A DNA stretch of 64,000 bases, from assembly GCA_910575775.1 (NCBI GenBank), contig CAJTEY010000014.1, positions 1 through 64,000 of the forward strand. Reading direction: 5' to 3'. The notes beneath the pieces are model-generated. The model did not search any database. It had not been told where the DNA came from and saw only the letters and a program-made list of their open reading frames with translations. The DNA comes from Lachnospiraceae bacterium (GTDB taxonomy: Bacteria; Bacillota; Clostridia; Lachnospirales; Lachnospiraceae). This document shows positions 1-8,072 of this stretch, in pieces. Within the stretch, counting starts at the first letter, position 1; the number at the start of each line of letters is the position of its first letter. The translations under genes and the position numbers were made by a program.

Positions 1-2
1 AA

Positions 3-83
3 GATCGCGGCGCTAAAGAATCATATCTGGGGCTTGTAGGAAGAGAAAAGAACAGGTATAGTAAAGAAGGTCAATCAGTCTGA
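3..83 (+). CDS. Possible C-terminal tail of an upstream gene (partial)
   Basis: An open frame enters from the left edge and stops at the TGA at 81-83, giving about 26 residues that end in a basic stretch. A second frame also enters and stops at 37-39, so the choice between them is a guess. The product cannot be identified from so short a piece. The next 70 bases before the promoter at 154 hold no terminator that I can see. Confidence 0.25.
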   Translation, partial: DRGAKESYLGLVGREKNRYSKEGQSV

Positions 84-153
84 CCAGATCAAGGGACTAT
101 TCTGTCTATCCTATTCCTACAATAAACTTACGCTATCTAAAGTTATGAAGCAA

Positions 154-199
154 TTGCCTTTGCCTGTCTCTGTTGGTATAATTGTACAAAGACAGGCAA
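154..199 (+). promoter_or_regulatory. Sigma-A-like promoter with its -10 box inside an inverted repeat
   Basis: TTGCCT (154-159) and TATAAT (177-182) are 17 bp apart. The arms TTGCCTGTCT (160-169) and AGACAGGCAA (190-199) form a perfect 10-bp inverted repeat with a 20-base loop that contains the -10 box. This is the layout expected of an operator that blocks or remodels the promoter, and it supports placing the first start of the downstream operon at 229 rather than 145. Confidence 0.5.
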
Positions 200-228
200 C
201 GCCTATTCAGAGAAAGCCGGGGTATGAT

Positions 229-957
229 ATGGATAAAGTAATGGTACTGGACCATGACGTAAAGGATATAGGCTTATATACAAGATCTGTGACAGAGGGT
301 GAAGAGCTGGAGCTGGTAAAAGAATTTATCGACTATTATATCCATCGGTTTCTAAAAAATAACAGGATAAACAATTTGGCAGTATTTATAGAACCGCAGA
401 TTTCATCGGGATTTCCTGATATTGTATTTGCCTCCTATTCAGCAAAGATACTTGATCACTGGTCAGACGAAAGGGAAAGACTGAATACAAATGATCTGAA
501 GGTACTGTCCTATTTGCTTTTATCTGGAGGATGTACCGGGGAAAATCTGCTGGCGAAGCTCAGGCTGCCTGAGAAGACAGTTTTGGAAGCGGTCGGGAAA
601 CTGCTGGATGCAAAGATGATAAACCGCACTTCTGGCATGTGGAAACCCGTGGATGTGAGAAATATTTATCATATAAAAAAATTGGTATCCGTAGAAGCGA
701 AAATGGCAGATATAAAAAAGGCCGCAGAACAATCATTGATTAATACATGGTTCGCGTCCCAATCCTATGCGGTGGTTAATACCGCAAATCCCAAGGACAG
801 CACGATTAAAAGTTTTGAAAGACAGAGCACGGGTTTATACTGCAGGCGCAAAGGATTTCAGAAAGTGGTGGAAGCGCAGAAACTGAAATTACCATCCAGC
901 TATTTATCATTACAGTTTAATGAATGGATCGGGAAAATGGCAGCGTATCAAAGCTAG
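229..957 (+). CDS. Winged-helix protein with a PD-(D/E)xK nuclease-like core
   Basis: Function is unknown. The 242-residue protein carries the elements of a PD-(D/E)xK fold: E55, then GFPDIV (61-66), E156-A-K158 and Q168 followed by an aromatic-rich helix. Between PD and EAK lies a segment (about 88-140) that reads as a winged helix-turn-helix: a run of leucines, GENLLAKLRL, then a recognition-like helix and a short wing. In most members of the fold PD and ExK are much closer, so the DNA-binding module seems inserted in the nuclease core. I chose the ATG at 229 because a promoter and hairpin occupy 154-199; an upstream in-frame ATG lies at 145. It is the first gene of an operon, 15 bases ahead of the kinase gene. 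The nuclease reading is inference from motifs; a catalytically dead regulator is possible. Confidence 0.6.
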   Translation: MDKVMVLDHDVKDIGLYTRSVTEGEELELVKEFIDYYIHRFLKNNRINNLAVFIEPQISSGFPDIVFASYSAKILDHWSDERERLNTNDLKVLSYLLLSGGCTGENLLAKLRLPEKTVLEAVGKLLDAKMINRTSGMWKPVDVRNIYHIKKLVSVEAKMADIKKAAEQSLINTWFASQSYAVVNTANPKDSTIKSFERQSTGLYCRRKGFQKVVEAQKLKLPSSYLSLQFNEWIGKMAAYQS

Positions 958-972
958 AGAGGTAAACTACAG

Positions 973-1815
973 ATGAAAAAATTTCAGGACATTTGCTCGG
1001 ACGAATTTGAGAATGTGAAGCTGCTAAAGCGGTGCGGCCAGAAAACCGTTTATGAAGGGAATCATAAACGGTATGGAGAGAGTGTCGTTAAATTATATTT
1101 TTTTTCCAACGATCCGAGAGCCAAGCGGGAAATAGAGATTGAGAAATCACTGGATCTGCCTATGATTCCTAAAATTTATGAGACGGGAACGGTTGAGTAC
1201 GAAGGCACGGAAACACTGTACATGATAGAAGAAAAGATATTTGGGACAGAGCTGAGGCAGTTACTCAATCAGGGAATCAGATTTTCTCTGAAAGAAGCGG
1301 TTTACTTTTTGGAGCAGGGACTGCAGTTCATTGCATGTATAGAAAAACAGAAAATCGTACACAGAGATATCAAGCCGGAAAATATGATCCGCACGGAGGA
1401 GGGGAAGGTCTATTTTCTTGATTTCGGGATTGCGAGAGTCATAGGAGCAGATTCCCTCACAAACACGGGGGCGCTGATGGGACCGCATACGCCCGGCTAT
1501 TCGGCCCCGGAACAATTCAATAACTTGAAAAAGGAGATTGACTCCAGAGCAGATATCTTTTCGTTAGGCGTGGTTACATACGAATGCATTACAGGCGCCA
1601 ATCCGTTTCGGGAAGGCGCTTCCAATGCACTTGAAGTCTTACAGAAGACAGAGACCATTACGCCGGTGCAGTTTCTGATTCAGGGGGACAGCCAAAGCCA
1701 GTTTATGGCTTTGCTGGGTACGATGATGGGTAAGTATCCTTCCCGGCGGCCCAAGACGGCTGAACAGGCGTTGGGATGGCTGAATGCAGCAAGGCCCACA
1801 TTTATTTACAGTTAA
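973..1815 (+). CDS. Soluble Hanks-type serine/threonine protein kinase
   Basis: A 280-residue cytoplasmic protein made of a kinase domain only. Visible motifs are the ATP-anchoring lysine K40 (VVKLY), a glutamate in the alpha-C helix (E54 or E56), the catalytic loop HRDIKPEN (130-137), DFG (150-152), the P+1 loop GYSAPE (175-180) and RADIFSLG (192-199). All catalytic residues are present, so it should be active. The glycine loop is degenerate (KRCGQKTVYEG). There is no membrane helix or PASTA repeat, so it is not the cell-wall PrkC type. It sits between the winged-helix/nuclease-like gene and an unrecognised gene with gaps of 15 and 12 bases, so its substrates are probably operon partners. 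That last point is inference. Confidence 0.9.
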   Translation: MKKFQDICSDEFENVKLLKRCGQKTVYEGNHKRYGESVVKLYFFSNDPRAKREIEIEKSLDLPMIPKIYETGTVEYEGTETLYMIEEKIFGTELRQLLNQGIRFSLKEAVYFLEQGLQFIACIEKQKIVHRDIKPENMIRTEEGKVYFLDFGIARVIGADSLTNTGALMGPHTPGYSAPEQFNNLKKEIDSRADIFSLGVVTYECITGANPFREGASNALEVLQKTETITPVQFLIQGDSQSQFMALLGTMMGKYPSRRPKTAEQALGWLNAARPTFIYS

Positions 1816-1827
1816 GGGAGAACCGAT

Positions 1828-3024
1828 ATGGAATTATATATACAAATGGGGCATAACACCGGGAAACTTGCATTAGAGCACCTGGAAGACTTCGGGGATG
1901 GCACGGTTATTCTAAGCCCTATGAACATTCTGCCTAATAACATAGGAAATTTTTCGGATAAGGTGCATAAAAAAAACGGCAGGGTGTTCCTTGATCCACA
2001 GCTCTATTATCCGAGAAAATTCCACAAGAAACTGTCGGAGTATGCCTATTGGCCTAATGAGGATATTACGGCATTGGAGGCGGGGCAGTTTGATCAGGTG
2101 GTATCGGGACTTGCGGACCTGAATAAGGAAATTGATTCGGATGTATTTATTTTACCATCGACTACGGCGAAACGGATTGACAGTCTGTGGAATAAAGTCC
2201 AGAAACTGATTATAGAGAGCGCGCAGAAATATGCGCCGGATATGGAATATATGCATACCATTGCCATATCCAGTGAGGTGGCCAATGACGAAAACCAGAT
2301 AGAGCAGATTACATCCTTTGTGGAGGAGTGGGATATACCGGGAGTCTATATTGTCTGTGAACATCCGAAGAAATTTTATCTGGTCGACAGGCCGCTGTGG
2401 GTCTCTAACATCATGTCACTGGCAGCAGGCATTAAGCGGCAGCATAAGAAGGTCGTCATAGGATACGCCAGCCATCAGCTTCTGTGTATGGCATTGACAA
2501 AATGTGACGCTGTGGCATCGGGAAATTATTTAAATGTCCGCTGGTTCAAGCCGGAACATTTTGAGACAACAGAGGAGAAGAAACCCGGCCGGCGTGCGTT
2601 ATGGTATTACTGTCCGCAGGCGCTGTCAGAGTACAAGATTCCTTTTTTGGATATTGCCAATCGGATGAAATTACTCAATCGGATGGAACCGCCGGCAACC
2701 ATGAGAAATCCGTATAGCGACATGCTTTTTAGCGGCGGTCTGCCCTCTTCTACCGGCTTTGGCGAGAAAGAAACGTTCCGGCATTACCTCTATTGTCTGC
2801 GAAAACAGTGCCAAAACAGCGTCAGAGGGACATACGAGGAGACAAAGGACGCTTACCTGGCGTTATTGGGAACTGCGGAACAGTTGCTGTCTGGATTGGC
2901 GGACAAGGGGATCAGAGGCCAGGACAGGGACTTTACGGAGATCTGTGATGTGAACAGGGCCGCTGTTTCTGCCTTTGACATGGCATATCAGTTTTCTCTC
3001 TCCAGAGAATGGGGAGAGCTGTAG
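1828..3024 (+). CDS. Unrecognised 398-residue protein in the kinase operon
   Basis: I do not recognise this family. The sequence alternates short hydrophobic strands with amphipathic helices (for example GTVILSPMNILP near the start, GVYIVCEH and KKVVIGYASH in the middle), which would suit an alpha/beta barrel, and has no signal peptide or membrane helix. Conserved-looking features are DPQLYYPRKF, CEHPKKFYL and FSGGLPSSTGFG; the C-terminal 80 residues are helical. A good ribosome site (AAGGGAGA) precedes the ATG. The gene follows the kinase by 12 bases and its stop is 11 bases before the next start, so it belongs to the same transcript. A resemblance to tRNA-guanine-transglycosylase-like barrels is possible but weak. 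Confidence 0.75.
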   Translation: MELYIQMGHNTGKLALEHLEDFGDGTVILSPMNILPNNIGNFSDKVHKKNGRVFLDPQLYYPRKFHKKLSEYAYWPNEDITALEAGQFDQVVSGLADLNKEIDSDVFILPSTTAKRIDSLWNKVQKLIIESAQKYAPDMEYMHTIAISSEVANDENQIEQITSFVEEWDIPGVYIVCEHPKKFYLVDRPLWVSNIMSLAAGIKRQHKKVVIGYASHQLLCMALTKCDAVASGNYLNVRWFKPEHFETTEEKKPGRRALWYYCPQALSEYKIPFLDIANRMKLLNRMEPPATMRNPYSDMLFSGGLPSSTGFGEKETFRHYLYCLRKQCQNSVRGTYEETKDAYLALLGTAEQLLSGLADKGIRGQDRDFTEICDVNRAAVSAFDMAYQFSLSREWGEL

Positions 3025-3035
3025 GGAGAATAAAC

Positions 3036-3659
3036 ATGGGAAAAATTAACCGGGAGGATATGCTGGAACTGACCAGACGCATGACTCTGAAACGAAACTG
3101 CTTTGACAGGATTGCAGGGGCATATCTGGATGAAGAGGGGTTTGTTGACGGAACCTTTAATAAGCATTTCTTAAAGCTGTCCCAGAAAGACCAGCAGATC
3201 AACCTTGACATTGCAAAAGCGATACCTTTTTCGGATACCAATGTGCAGCTGAAGGAGTATGGGTTTGGAGAAGGGGACAGGCAGCCGGGACGTATATGGC
3301 AGCTTCTCATGGCGCTGAAGGAGTGCGGCCTGAAAAACGATGCGATGCTGGATGTGTTTTATGAGGAATTTGGACCAAAATATCGGACTGACGGCAGTTA
3401 TGCCATTTATTTCTTTCATGGCAGCTATGATGTTCCGCTGAAAGCAAACGACAAGGAAAGTTTCTGGGAATCGGAGGAGGTTTACCAGTTTCTGATCTGC
3501 GCGGTGTGCCCGGTCAGCGGTGACTATGAACCGGGGAAGCCGGAGTGCGGTTTTTTGTTTCCGGCCTTCAAGGACAGGAGCAGTGACATACACAGAATTG
3601 ATGTTTTTGCGGCAGAGTCACAGCAGGCGGAGGATCTGCGGAAAATCCTGTTTCCATAG
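3036..3659 (+). CDS. DUF4317-like protein, last gene of the kinase operon
   Basis: The 207-residue protein opens with INREDMLELTRRM, then a cluster resembling the DUF4317 N-terminus (a basic helix, an 'RIAGAYLDEEG' strand pair and an F/N helix). DUF4317 proteins in Clostridia are usually about twice this length, so this would be a short form; their function is unknown. I place the start at 3036, where GTAGGGAGAA supplies a ribosome site, rather than at the ATG at 3009 inside the preceding gene. The middle contains a pair of hydrophobic strands (YAIYFFHGSYDVP, YQFLICAVCPVSG) and the end is acidic. No membrane segment. Family assignment is by eye and moderate. Confidence 0.65.
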   Translation: MGKINREDMLELTRRMTLKRNCFDRIAGAYLDEEGFVDGTFNKHFLKLSQKDQQINLDIAKAIPFSDTNVQLKEYGFGEGDRQPGRIWQLLMALKECGLKNDAMLDVFYEEFGPKYRTDGSYAIYFFHGSYDVPLKANDKESFWESEEVYQFLICAVCPVSGDYEPGKPECGFLFPAFKDRSSDIHRIDVFAAESQQAEDLRKILFP

Positions 3660-3756
3660 TCTGAAACAGGTACAGGAAATGTTGTGATTAGCCTTCCCCC
3701 TTCACTTTACTTTCGGGAACTGCATAAAATAAAGTAAAACGATGCGGGAATCTTTT

Positions 3757-4896
3757 ATGGAAATTTATGTGGTACAATCTGGAGACACGGTAGATTCCAT
3801 CGCGGAAAGTCATGGGATTTCTGTGTCTTCCGTTATCTATAACAACCAGCTCGCCTACCCTTATCCGCTGGCGGTGGGGCAGGCGCTTCTATTGTCTTCG
3901 GGGGAGGCGTCTGAGCCTTCCTATCCGGCCTGGGTAAACGGCTATGCCTACCCATTTATCCGGCAGGATACGCTGAATGAAACGCTCCCCTATCTGTCTT
4001 CGCTCTCTGTCTTTTCCTATGGTTTCACCACGGACGGAGATCTGATTCCGCCTGCGGTTGACGATACCTTTATGATTGACGCTGCGCTGATGCAGGGTGT
4101 GCGCCCGGTTCTCACGCTGACGCCGATTGGGCCGGACGGAAACTTCAATAATTTTCTGATTACCTCTGTGGTAAACAATCAGGAGGCCATAGACAATCTG
4201 CTTGCGAATCTTCTCACAGCCGTACAGGAAAAGAATTTCCAGGGGGTGGACATAGACTTTGAGTACATTCTCCCCGAAGACCGTGTTCCTTTTGCCGGTT
4301 TTGTGGCGGATGTAAGAGATTTTCTCTCGCCCTACGGCTATCATGTATCTGCGGCGCTGGCGCCAAAAACTTCTGATGAGCAGGCGGGTCTTCTGTATGA
4401 GGGAAAGGATTATCGGCTTTTGGGGGAGGCGGCAGACAGTGTCCTTCTTATGACTTATGAATGGGGCTATACTTACGGGCCGCCGATGGCCGTGGCGCCT
4501 GTCAATAAGGTGCGGGAGGTGGTGGAGTATGCCGTCACACGCATTGATCCCGCTAAAATTGATCTGGGAATACCGAACTATGGATACGACTGGACACTGC
4601 CTTTCGTGCAGGGTTCCTCCAGAGCAACGACTGTGAGCAGCCTGGAGGCCGTGCGGATTGCCACAGAGGCCGGCGTTCCCATTCAGTTTGATGAAACGGC
4701 CATGTCGCCTTTTTTCCAGTATGAAAGAGACGGGCAGCTCCACGAAGTGTGGTTTGAGGATGTGAGAAGCTGCCGGGCAAAGTTTGCCCTTCTGCCGGAA
4801 TATGGTCTGAGGGGGATGGGTTACTGGCAGATCATGCGGTTTTTCCGGCCGAACTGGCTGCTGCTGGAGGACACGTTTGTGATACAGAGGCCGTGA
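3757..4896 (+). CDS. LysM-GH18 glycosidase, spore cortex or peptidoglycan type (YaaH/SleL-like)
   Basis: A 379-residue protein with one LysM domain at the N-terminus (1-48, MEIYVVQSGDTVDSIAES) followed by a glycoside hydrolase 18 barrel. The catalytic signature DxxDxDxE appears as GVDIDFEY (163-170) with E169 as the acid. Such LysM-GH18 proteins in Bacillus and Clostridium act on spore cortex muramic-lactam peptidoglycan or N-acetylglucosamine linkages and are delivered without a classical signal peptide, as here. Bacillus SleL/YaaH has two LysM domains; this has one. The ATG at 3757 has GGGAA six bases upstream and starts directly with the LysM strand; an alternative ATG is at 3742. The gene is monocistronic, convergent with the sensor kinase gene. 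Confidence 0.85.
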   Translation: MEIYVVQSGDTVDSIAESHGISVSSVIYNNQLAYPYPLAVGQALLLSSGEASEPSYPAWVNGYAYPFIRQDTLNETLPYLSSLSVFSYGFTTDGDLIPPAVDDTFMIDAALMQGVRPVLTLTPIGPDGNFNNFLITSVVNNQEAIDNLLANLLTAVQEKNFQGVDIDFEYILPEDRVPFAGFVADVRDFLSPYGYHVSAALAPKTSDEQAGLLYEGKDYRLLGEAADSVLLMTYEWGYTYGPPMAVAPVNKVREVVEYAVTRIDPAKIDLGIPNYGYDWTLPFVQGSSRATTVSSLEAVRIATEAGVPIQFDETAMSPFFQYERDGQLHEVWFEDVRSCRAKFALLPEYGLRGMGYWQIMRFFRPNWLLLEDTFVIQRP

Positions 4897-4951
4897 CGTG
4901 CAGGCGGCTTTCTGTGACTGAGATGTGTTATTTTGAAGGAAGGTGATATCT

Positions 4952-6241
4952 TTAAAATTTCACATACAGAATAATTCGGAAACGGTTATTTTCGCAATAA
5001 CATTCAAGCGTTCCGCCCATCTTATCACAGAAAGCCTGTACGCTCTGCATGCCAAGGCCGTGTCCTTTGCCTCGCCCGCTTTTGGGAAGTCCTGTTATGG
5101 AGTCGAAGCGGATTTCCTGCACGCAGTCGTTTTCTATATCAATCAGAAGGTATTCGCTGGTACAATGAATTTTTGCGTTAATGGGATTCTCGGAAGGCGC
5201 AGCATTTTTAGCGCTGAACACGGCATTTTCCAACAGGTTGGCGAGAACCATCGCAAATTCATATTCATTGACAGGAAGCTGTCTGGGTATCAGTGCATCC
5301 AGGCGCAGAGTAATCCGGAGAGACTTTGCCTGCGCTGCCATTTTCATAAGAATTGTGTTGACAACAAGGTTTTCGCAGTATTGGGCCACTTTATTTTCAT
5401 TTACCACTTCGTTGATGTGCCCGGTAATGTTTTTGATTTCGTCATATTCTTTCTGGTCCAGAAGGGAGTCTATCATCATGGAAAAATGTCTCATGTCATG
5501 CCGCAGTATTTTGAGGTTGCGCGTTGACTGCTCCGCCAAATAGTTCTGGCTTTCCAGTCCTTTGATATAGGACTCAAACATCACATTTTTCCAATATTCT
5601 TCCATATGCTTTGTTTCACTGTTCAGATAGCGCAGTACCACCACATAGGAGACCAGCATGGTAATCATTAAAAAAATACTGACAAGAATGTTTTCGGGGT
5701 GGTCGTAAAGGGTATATGGGAAAAAAGCGATGCTGGAAAGACTGCAATAAAAGAATACGGGAATCAGACAGATTTCCCACCTGCTCTTTTCCAGATCCCG
5801 CTCGCAGAATTTAAAAATCATATCTCTTATTTTAAAGCAGAGTACCAGTAAAATAACCACATGGGACAGTAGACTTCCGGCCACCGCGAGACCGATGCTG
5901 CCTGTAAAAATGTAGAGGATAGATGCTGTTATGCTTCCGGCAGCCACATAGTTGGAGGCGCTTAAGCCTACGAAAAGCGTTCTGCTGTCCCGCTTTTCTG
6001 AGATCAGGAGGCCGGTAAGCTGTGCGACGGCTATCTGCGCGATTGTTGTAAAAAAGTAAAATAATGGGCTGTCCGTGATAAAATTCAGTTTCAGCTGATT
6101 CATTACAGTTGTCAGAAGAAAGGAAAGAAAGCAGACTGCCAGCGTTTTCTTTTTGGAATAACGATGTATCGTAAACAGATAGACGAAGATCAAAAAGAAA
6201 ACGTGGGTCATCATATAAGATATATTCTTAACGTAAATCAT
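4952..6241 (-). CDS. AgrC/LytS-type sensor histidine kinase
   Basis: A 429-residue membrane kinase. The N-terminal 205 residues contain about six hydrophobic helices, then a coiled linker and a HPK10-like dimerisation helix with the phospho-acceptor in RHDMRH (H248). The GHKL ATPase domain has LANLLENA (N box, around 333-340) and GRGKGHGLGM (G box, around 396-405). This architecture is that of AgrC and ComD-type peptide sensors. Its start overlaps the stop of the partner response regulator gene by four bases (ATGA), so the two are co-translated. No AgrB- or AgrD-like gene is nearby, so the ligand is unknown. It lies convergent to the LysM-GH18 gene with 55 bases between them and no clear terminator. 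Confidence 0.9.
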   Translation of the reverse strand: MIYVKNISYMMTHVFFLIFVYLFTIHRYSKKKTLAVCFLSFLLTTVMNQLKLNFITDSPLFYFFTTIAQIAVAQLTGLLISEKRDSRTLFVGLSASNYVAAGSITASILYIFTGSIGLAVAGSLLSHVVILLVLCFKIRDMIFKFCERDLEKSRWEICLIPVFFYCSLSSIAFFPYTLYDHPENILVSIFLMITMLVSYVVVLRYLNSETKHMEEYWKNVMFESYIKGLESQNYLAEQSTRNLKILRHDMRHFSMMIDSLLDQKEYDEIKNITGHINEVVNENKVAQYCENLVVNTILMKMAAQAKSLRITLRLDALIPRQLPVNEYEFAMVLANLLENAVFSAKNAAPSENPINAKIHCTSEYLLIDIENDCVQEIRFDSITGLPKSGRGKGHGLGMQSVQAFCDKMGGTLECYCENNRFRIILYVKF

Positions 6242-6984
6242 GTCATTCCCCCACCGATATTGCCGGAGACAAAGAGAAGATATTCCCGCTTGACAGTGGC
6301 AGCCTTTGCCCGGCTGACGGGCAGACGCTTGCCCGATTCCATGATAATGCTGTCAGGGGTCAGCTGCTTTACATAGTCCAGATTGACAAGAAAGGACTTG
6401 TGAATCTGCAGAAAGTTTCGCTGTGCCGTGATTTCCTGTGTCTCCTCCTCAAAAGATTTTCTGATAAACAGGCTTTTCAGGATTTCGCCGTCCGTCATAT
6501 GCACTTCCAGCTTCCTGCCAGCGTTTTCCACATACTCGATCTTGGAATAAGGTCTCTGCAAAAGCCCGTCTTTTGTCTTGATCAGACAGAGGGAATCGAC
6601 CCTCAGTTTTGCGTAGGAAAAGGAATAGTCAAGCGCTTCAAACAGCCTGTTCTCGTCAATGGGCTTCAGGAGATATCTTACCGCATGTACGCCGTAGGCA
6701 TCCAGGGCATAATCCTCCGAGGAGGTAATGTAAATGATCACACTTTCACAGCCGGACATGCGAATCAGGTTGCCTATGTCAATCCCGGTCCGCCGCGGCA
6801 TCAACATATCCAGTATATAAATATCGGTCAATTTTCCTGTTGAAATTTTCTGGTACAGTCTGGAGGGATCAGAGAATTTCTCCAGTTCAAACTCTTTGTC
6901 AGGGTGCAGCGATTTATATTTTAATAACAGCTTCTCCGTATGTAGAAGATCTTTGATGCTGTCATCACAGATGGTGATTTTCAT
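6238..6984 (-). CDS. LytTR-family response regulator (AgrA-like)
   Basis: A 248-residue regulator with a receiver domain (1-120) and a LytTR DNA-binding domain (about 145-235). The acidic pocket D7-D8 and the phospho-acceptor D59 (YILDMLMPRRTG) are present, as are the switch threonine in YITSSED and the conserved lysine in LLKP. The LytTR half shows RNFLQIHKSFLVN followed by the SGKRLPVSRA strand typical of the family. It is the first gene of a two-gene minus-strand operon with the sensor kinase. LytTR regulators bind paired imperfect direct repeats; I did not find a confident pair in the 270-base divergent region upstream. Confidence 0.92.
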   Translation of the reverse strand: MKITICDDSIKDLLHTEKLLLKYKSLHPDKEFELEKFSDPSRLYQKISTGKLTDIYILDMLMPRRTGIDIGNLIRMSGCESVIIYITSSEDYALDAYGVHAVRYLLKPIDENRLFEALDYSFSYAKLRVDSLCLIKTKDGLLQRPYSKIEYVENAGRKLEVHMTDGEILKSLFIRKSFEEETQEITAQRNFLQIHKSFLVNLDYVKQLTPDSIIMESGKRLPVSRAKAATVKREYLLFVSGNIGGGMT

Positions 6985-7254
6985 AATAGGACTGATTCCT
7001 TTCCGTTTAAATGTATTTTAAAAAGCATGTCGAAATGTTGTAATGCTAATATAAATTATATCGAGCCTGGGGAGAATTTATCAACCGATTCTTAAGGGAA
7101 AATCAGGCATGATTGCGAAAAATTAACAGTAAAATGCGAAGAAGTGAAATTGACGGAAAAACCGGGTCTGGATAGTATAGAAAGTGCAGATCAGAGAACC
7201 TGTAAAGTGGTCTGCATTCTTACTGAAAAAGAGAAACAGACAGGAGGAAGTATT

Positions 7255-7770
7255 GTGAAAAAATGGAAGTGGTTATTGCTTGTGGGAACATTGATTGCAG
7301 GATGCGCGGGCTGCGGTGCGCAGAAGCCGGAGGAGACCGGGGCGGTGGATATTAAGGCCGTGGATGTGGTGCAGCCGGAGAGCGGGATGGATGCGGCTGA
7401 CGCGGCGGCAGAGCGTGAAGCGGAAGAAAAAAACGACAGCTATGACGATTTAGGGGAAAAAGCGGCAGAAGGCGATGTATCGGATTTTGCGGCGCAGATT
7501 CAACTGGTGGTGGCAGCAAAAGACATGGAGGGTCTCGCGAAGCTGTGTGCTTTTCCGCTTGCGGTAGAAGGTGAGGTCGTTGCAAGTGAGGAAGATTTTA
7601 TGGCTCTTGGCGCCGATACCGTGTTTACGGAGGAAAGATGCGAGGTTATTAAGGCGGTGGATCTTTCTGCGCTGGAGGAGACAATGGCGGGCGTTATCAT
7701 GGGGGATGCGACGCCAAACATCATTTTTAAGTCTGTGGACGGGGAGCTTTGCATAACAGGAATCAACTGA
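7255..7770 (+). CDS. Small secreted lipoprotein of unknown function
   Basis: A 171-residue protein starting at a GTG with a strong AGGAGG site seven bases upstream. The N-terminus is a lipoprotein signal: KKWKWLLLVGTLIAGC, with the lipobox cysteine at about position 17 or 20. A low-complexity Ala/Glu/Asp linker follows (to about residue 75). The C-terminal 95 residues look like a small folded domain related to NTF2-like or DUF4878 lipoproteins: a helix, a strand pair, then NIIFKSVDGELCITGIN. An in-frame ATG at 7144 would precede the signal peptide and is unlikely. It may be divergently regulated with the LytTR pair. Confidence 0.75.
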   Translation: MKKWKWLLLVGTLIAGCAGCGAQKPEETGAVDIKAVDVVQPESGMDAADAAAEREAEEKNDSYDDLGEKAAEGDVSDFAAQIQLVVAAKDMEGLAKLCAFPLAVEGEVVASEEDFMALGADTVFTEERCEVIKAVDLSALEETMAGVIMGDATPNIIFKSVDGELCITGIN

Positions 7771-7832
7771 TCATGCGCGCAAAGAATTACGAATGCATAG
7801 GAAATCCGATGCAGGTGCCAATGATCACAAAG

Positions 7833-7866
7833 GAAAAGCAGGGATTCGAGTGGATCTCTGCTTTTC
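7833..7866 (+). terminator. Hairpin after the lipoprotein gene
   Basis: GAAAAGCAG pairs with CTGCTTTTC around a loop that itself contains a GAT/ATC pair, giving a stem at 7833-7866. The T run is short (CTTTTC), so this is a moderate terminator call. Confidence 0.5.
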
Positions 7867-7990
7867 AAATTTCCGTATCTGCATTATACTGTTTATAAGA
7901 CAATCGAAGTGTAGTGAGAAGGTCTTTGACATCTCGTGAGGCAGGCGTGTTACATAACAGAAAAATGCAGCGGAAAAATTTTCCCGGAAG

Positions 7991-8017
7991 TGAAAGGAAT
8001 CGGCTCTGCCAGACGTA
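7991..8017 (+). promoter_or_regulatory. Candidate ECF sigma promoter (TGAAAG-N17-CGTA)
   Basis: TGAAAG at 7991-7996 and CGTA at 8014-8017 lie 17 bp apart, close to the Bacillus sigma-W-type consensus TGAAAC-N16-CGTA. It is 55 bp ahead of the His-rich peptide gene, and an ECF sigma gene lies just downstream of that. The assignment to that sigma factor is inference. Confidence 0.4.
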
Positions 8018-8072
8018 TTACTTATGAAACGACTCAGATAATTGAGAAATAAGTAAACGGAGGTAGATGGGT

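Larger units (their letters stand above)
7771..8072 (+). other. Intergenic region with terminator and candidate promoters
   Basis: The region holds the lipoprotein terminator at 7833-7866, an ECF-type promoter candidate at 7991-8017 and a weaker sigma-A candidate (TTGACA 7926-7931, 18 bp, TTACAT 7950-7955). No gene is visible on either strand. Confidence 0.5.

Noticed and set aside
160..199. Inverted repeat as a transcription terminator
   Set aside because: There is no T run after the second arm and the loop holds a correctly spaced -10 box, so an operator is the better reading.
3706..3738. TTTACTTT/AAAGTAAA inverted repeat before the LysM-GH18 gene
   Set aside because: AT-rich 8-bp arms with an 18-base loop in an AT-rich spacer; it may be a weak terminator of the kinase operon or chance, so it is not listed as a feature.
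4943..5527. 194-codon plus-strand open frame
   Set aside because: Antisense to the AgrC-type kinase ATPase domain; no ribosome site or family resemblance.
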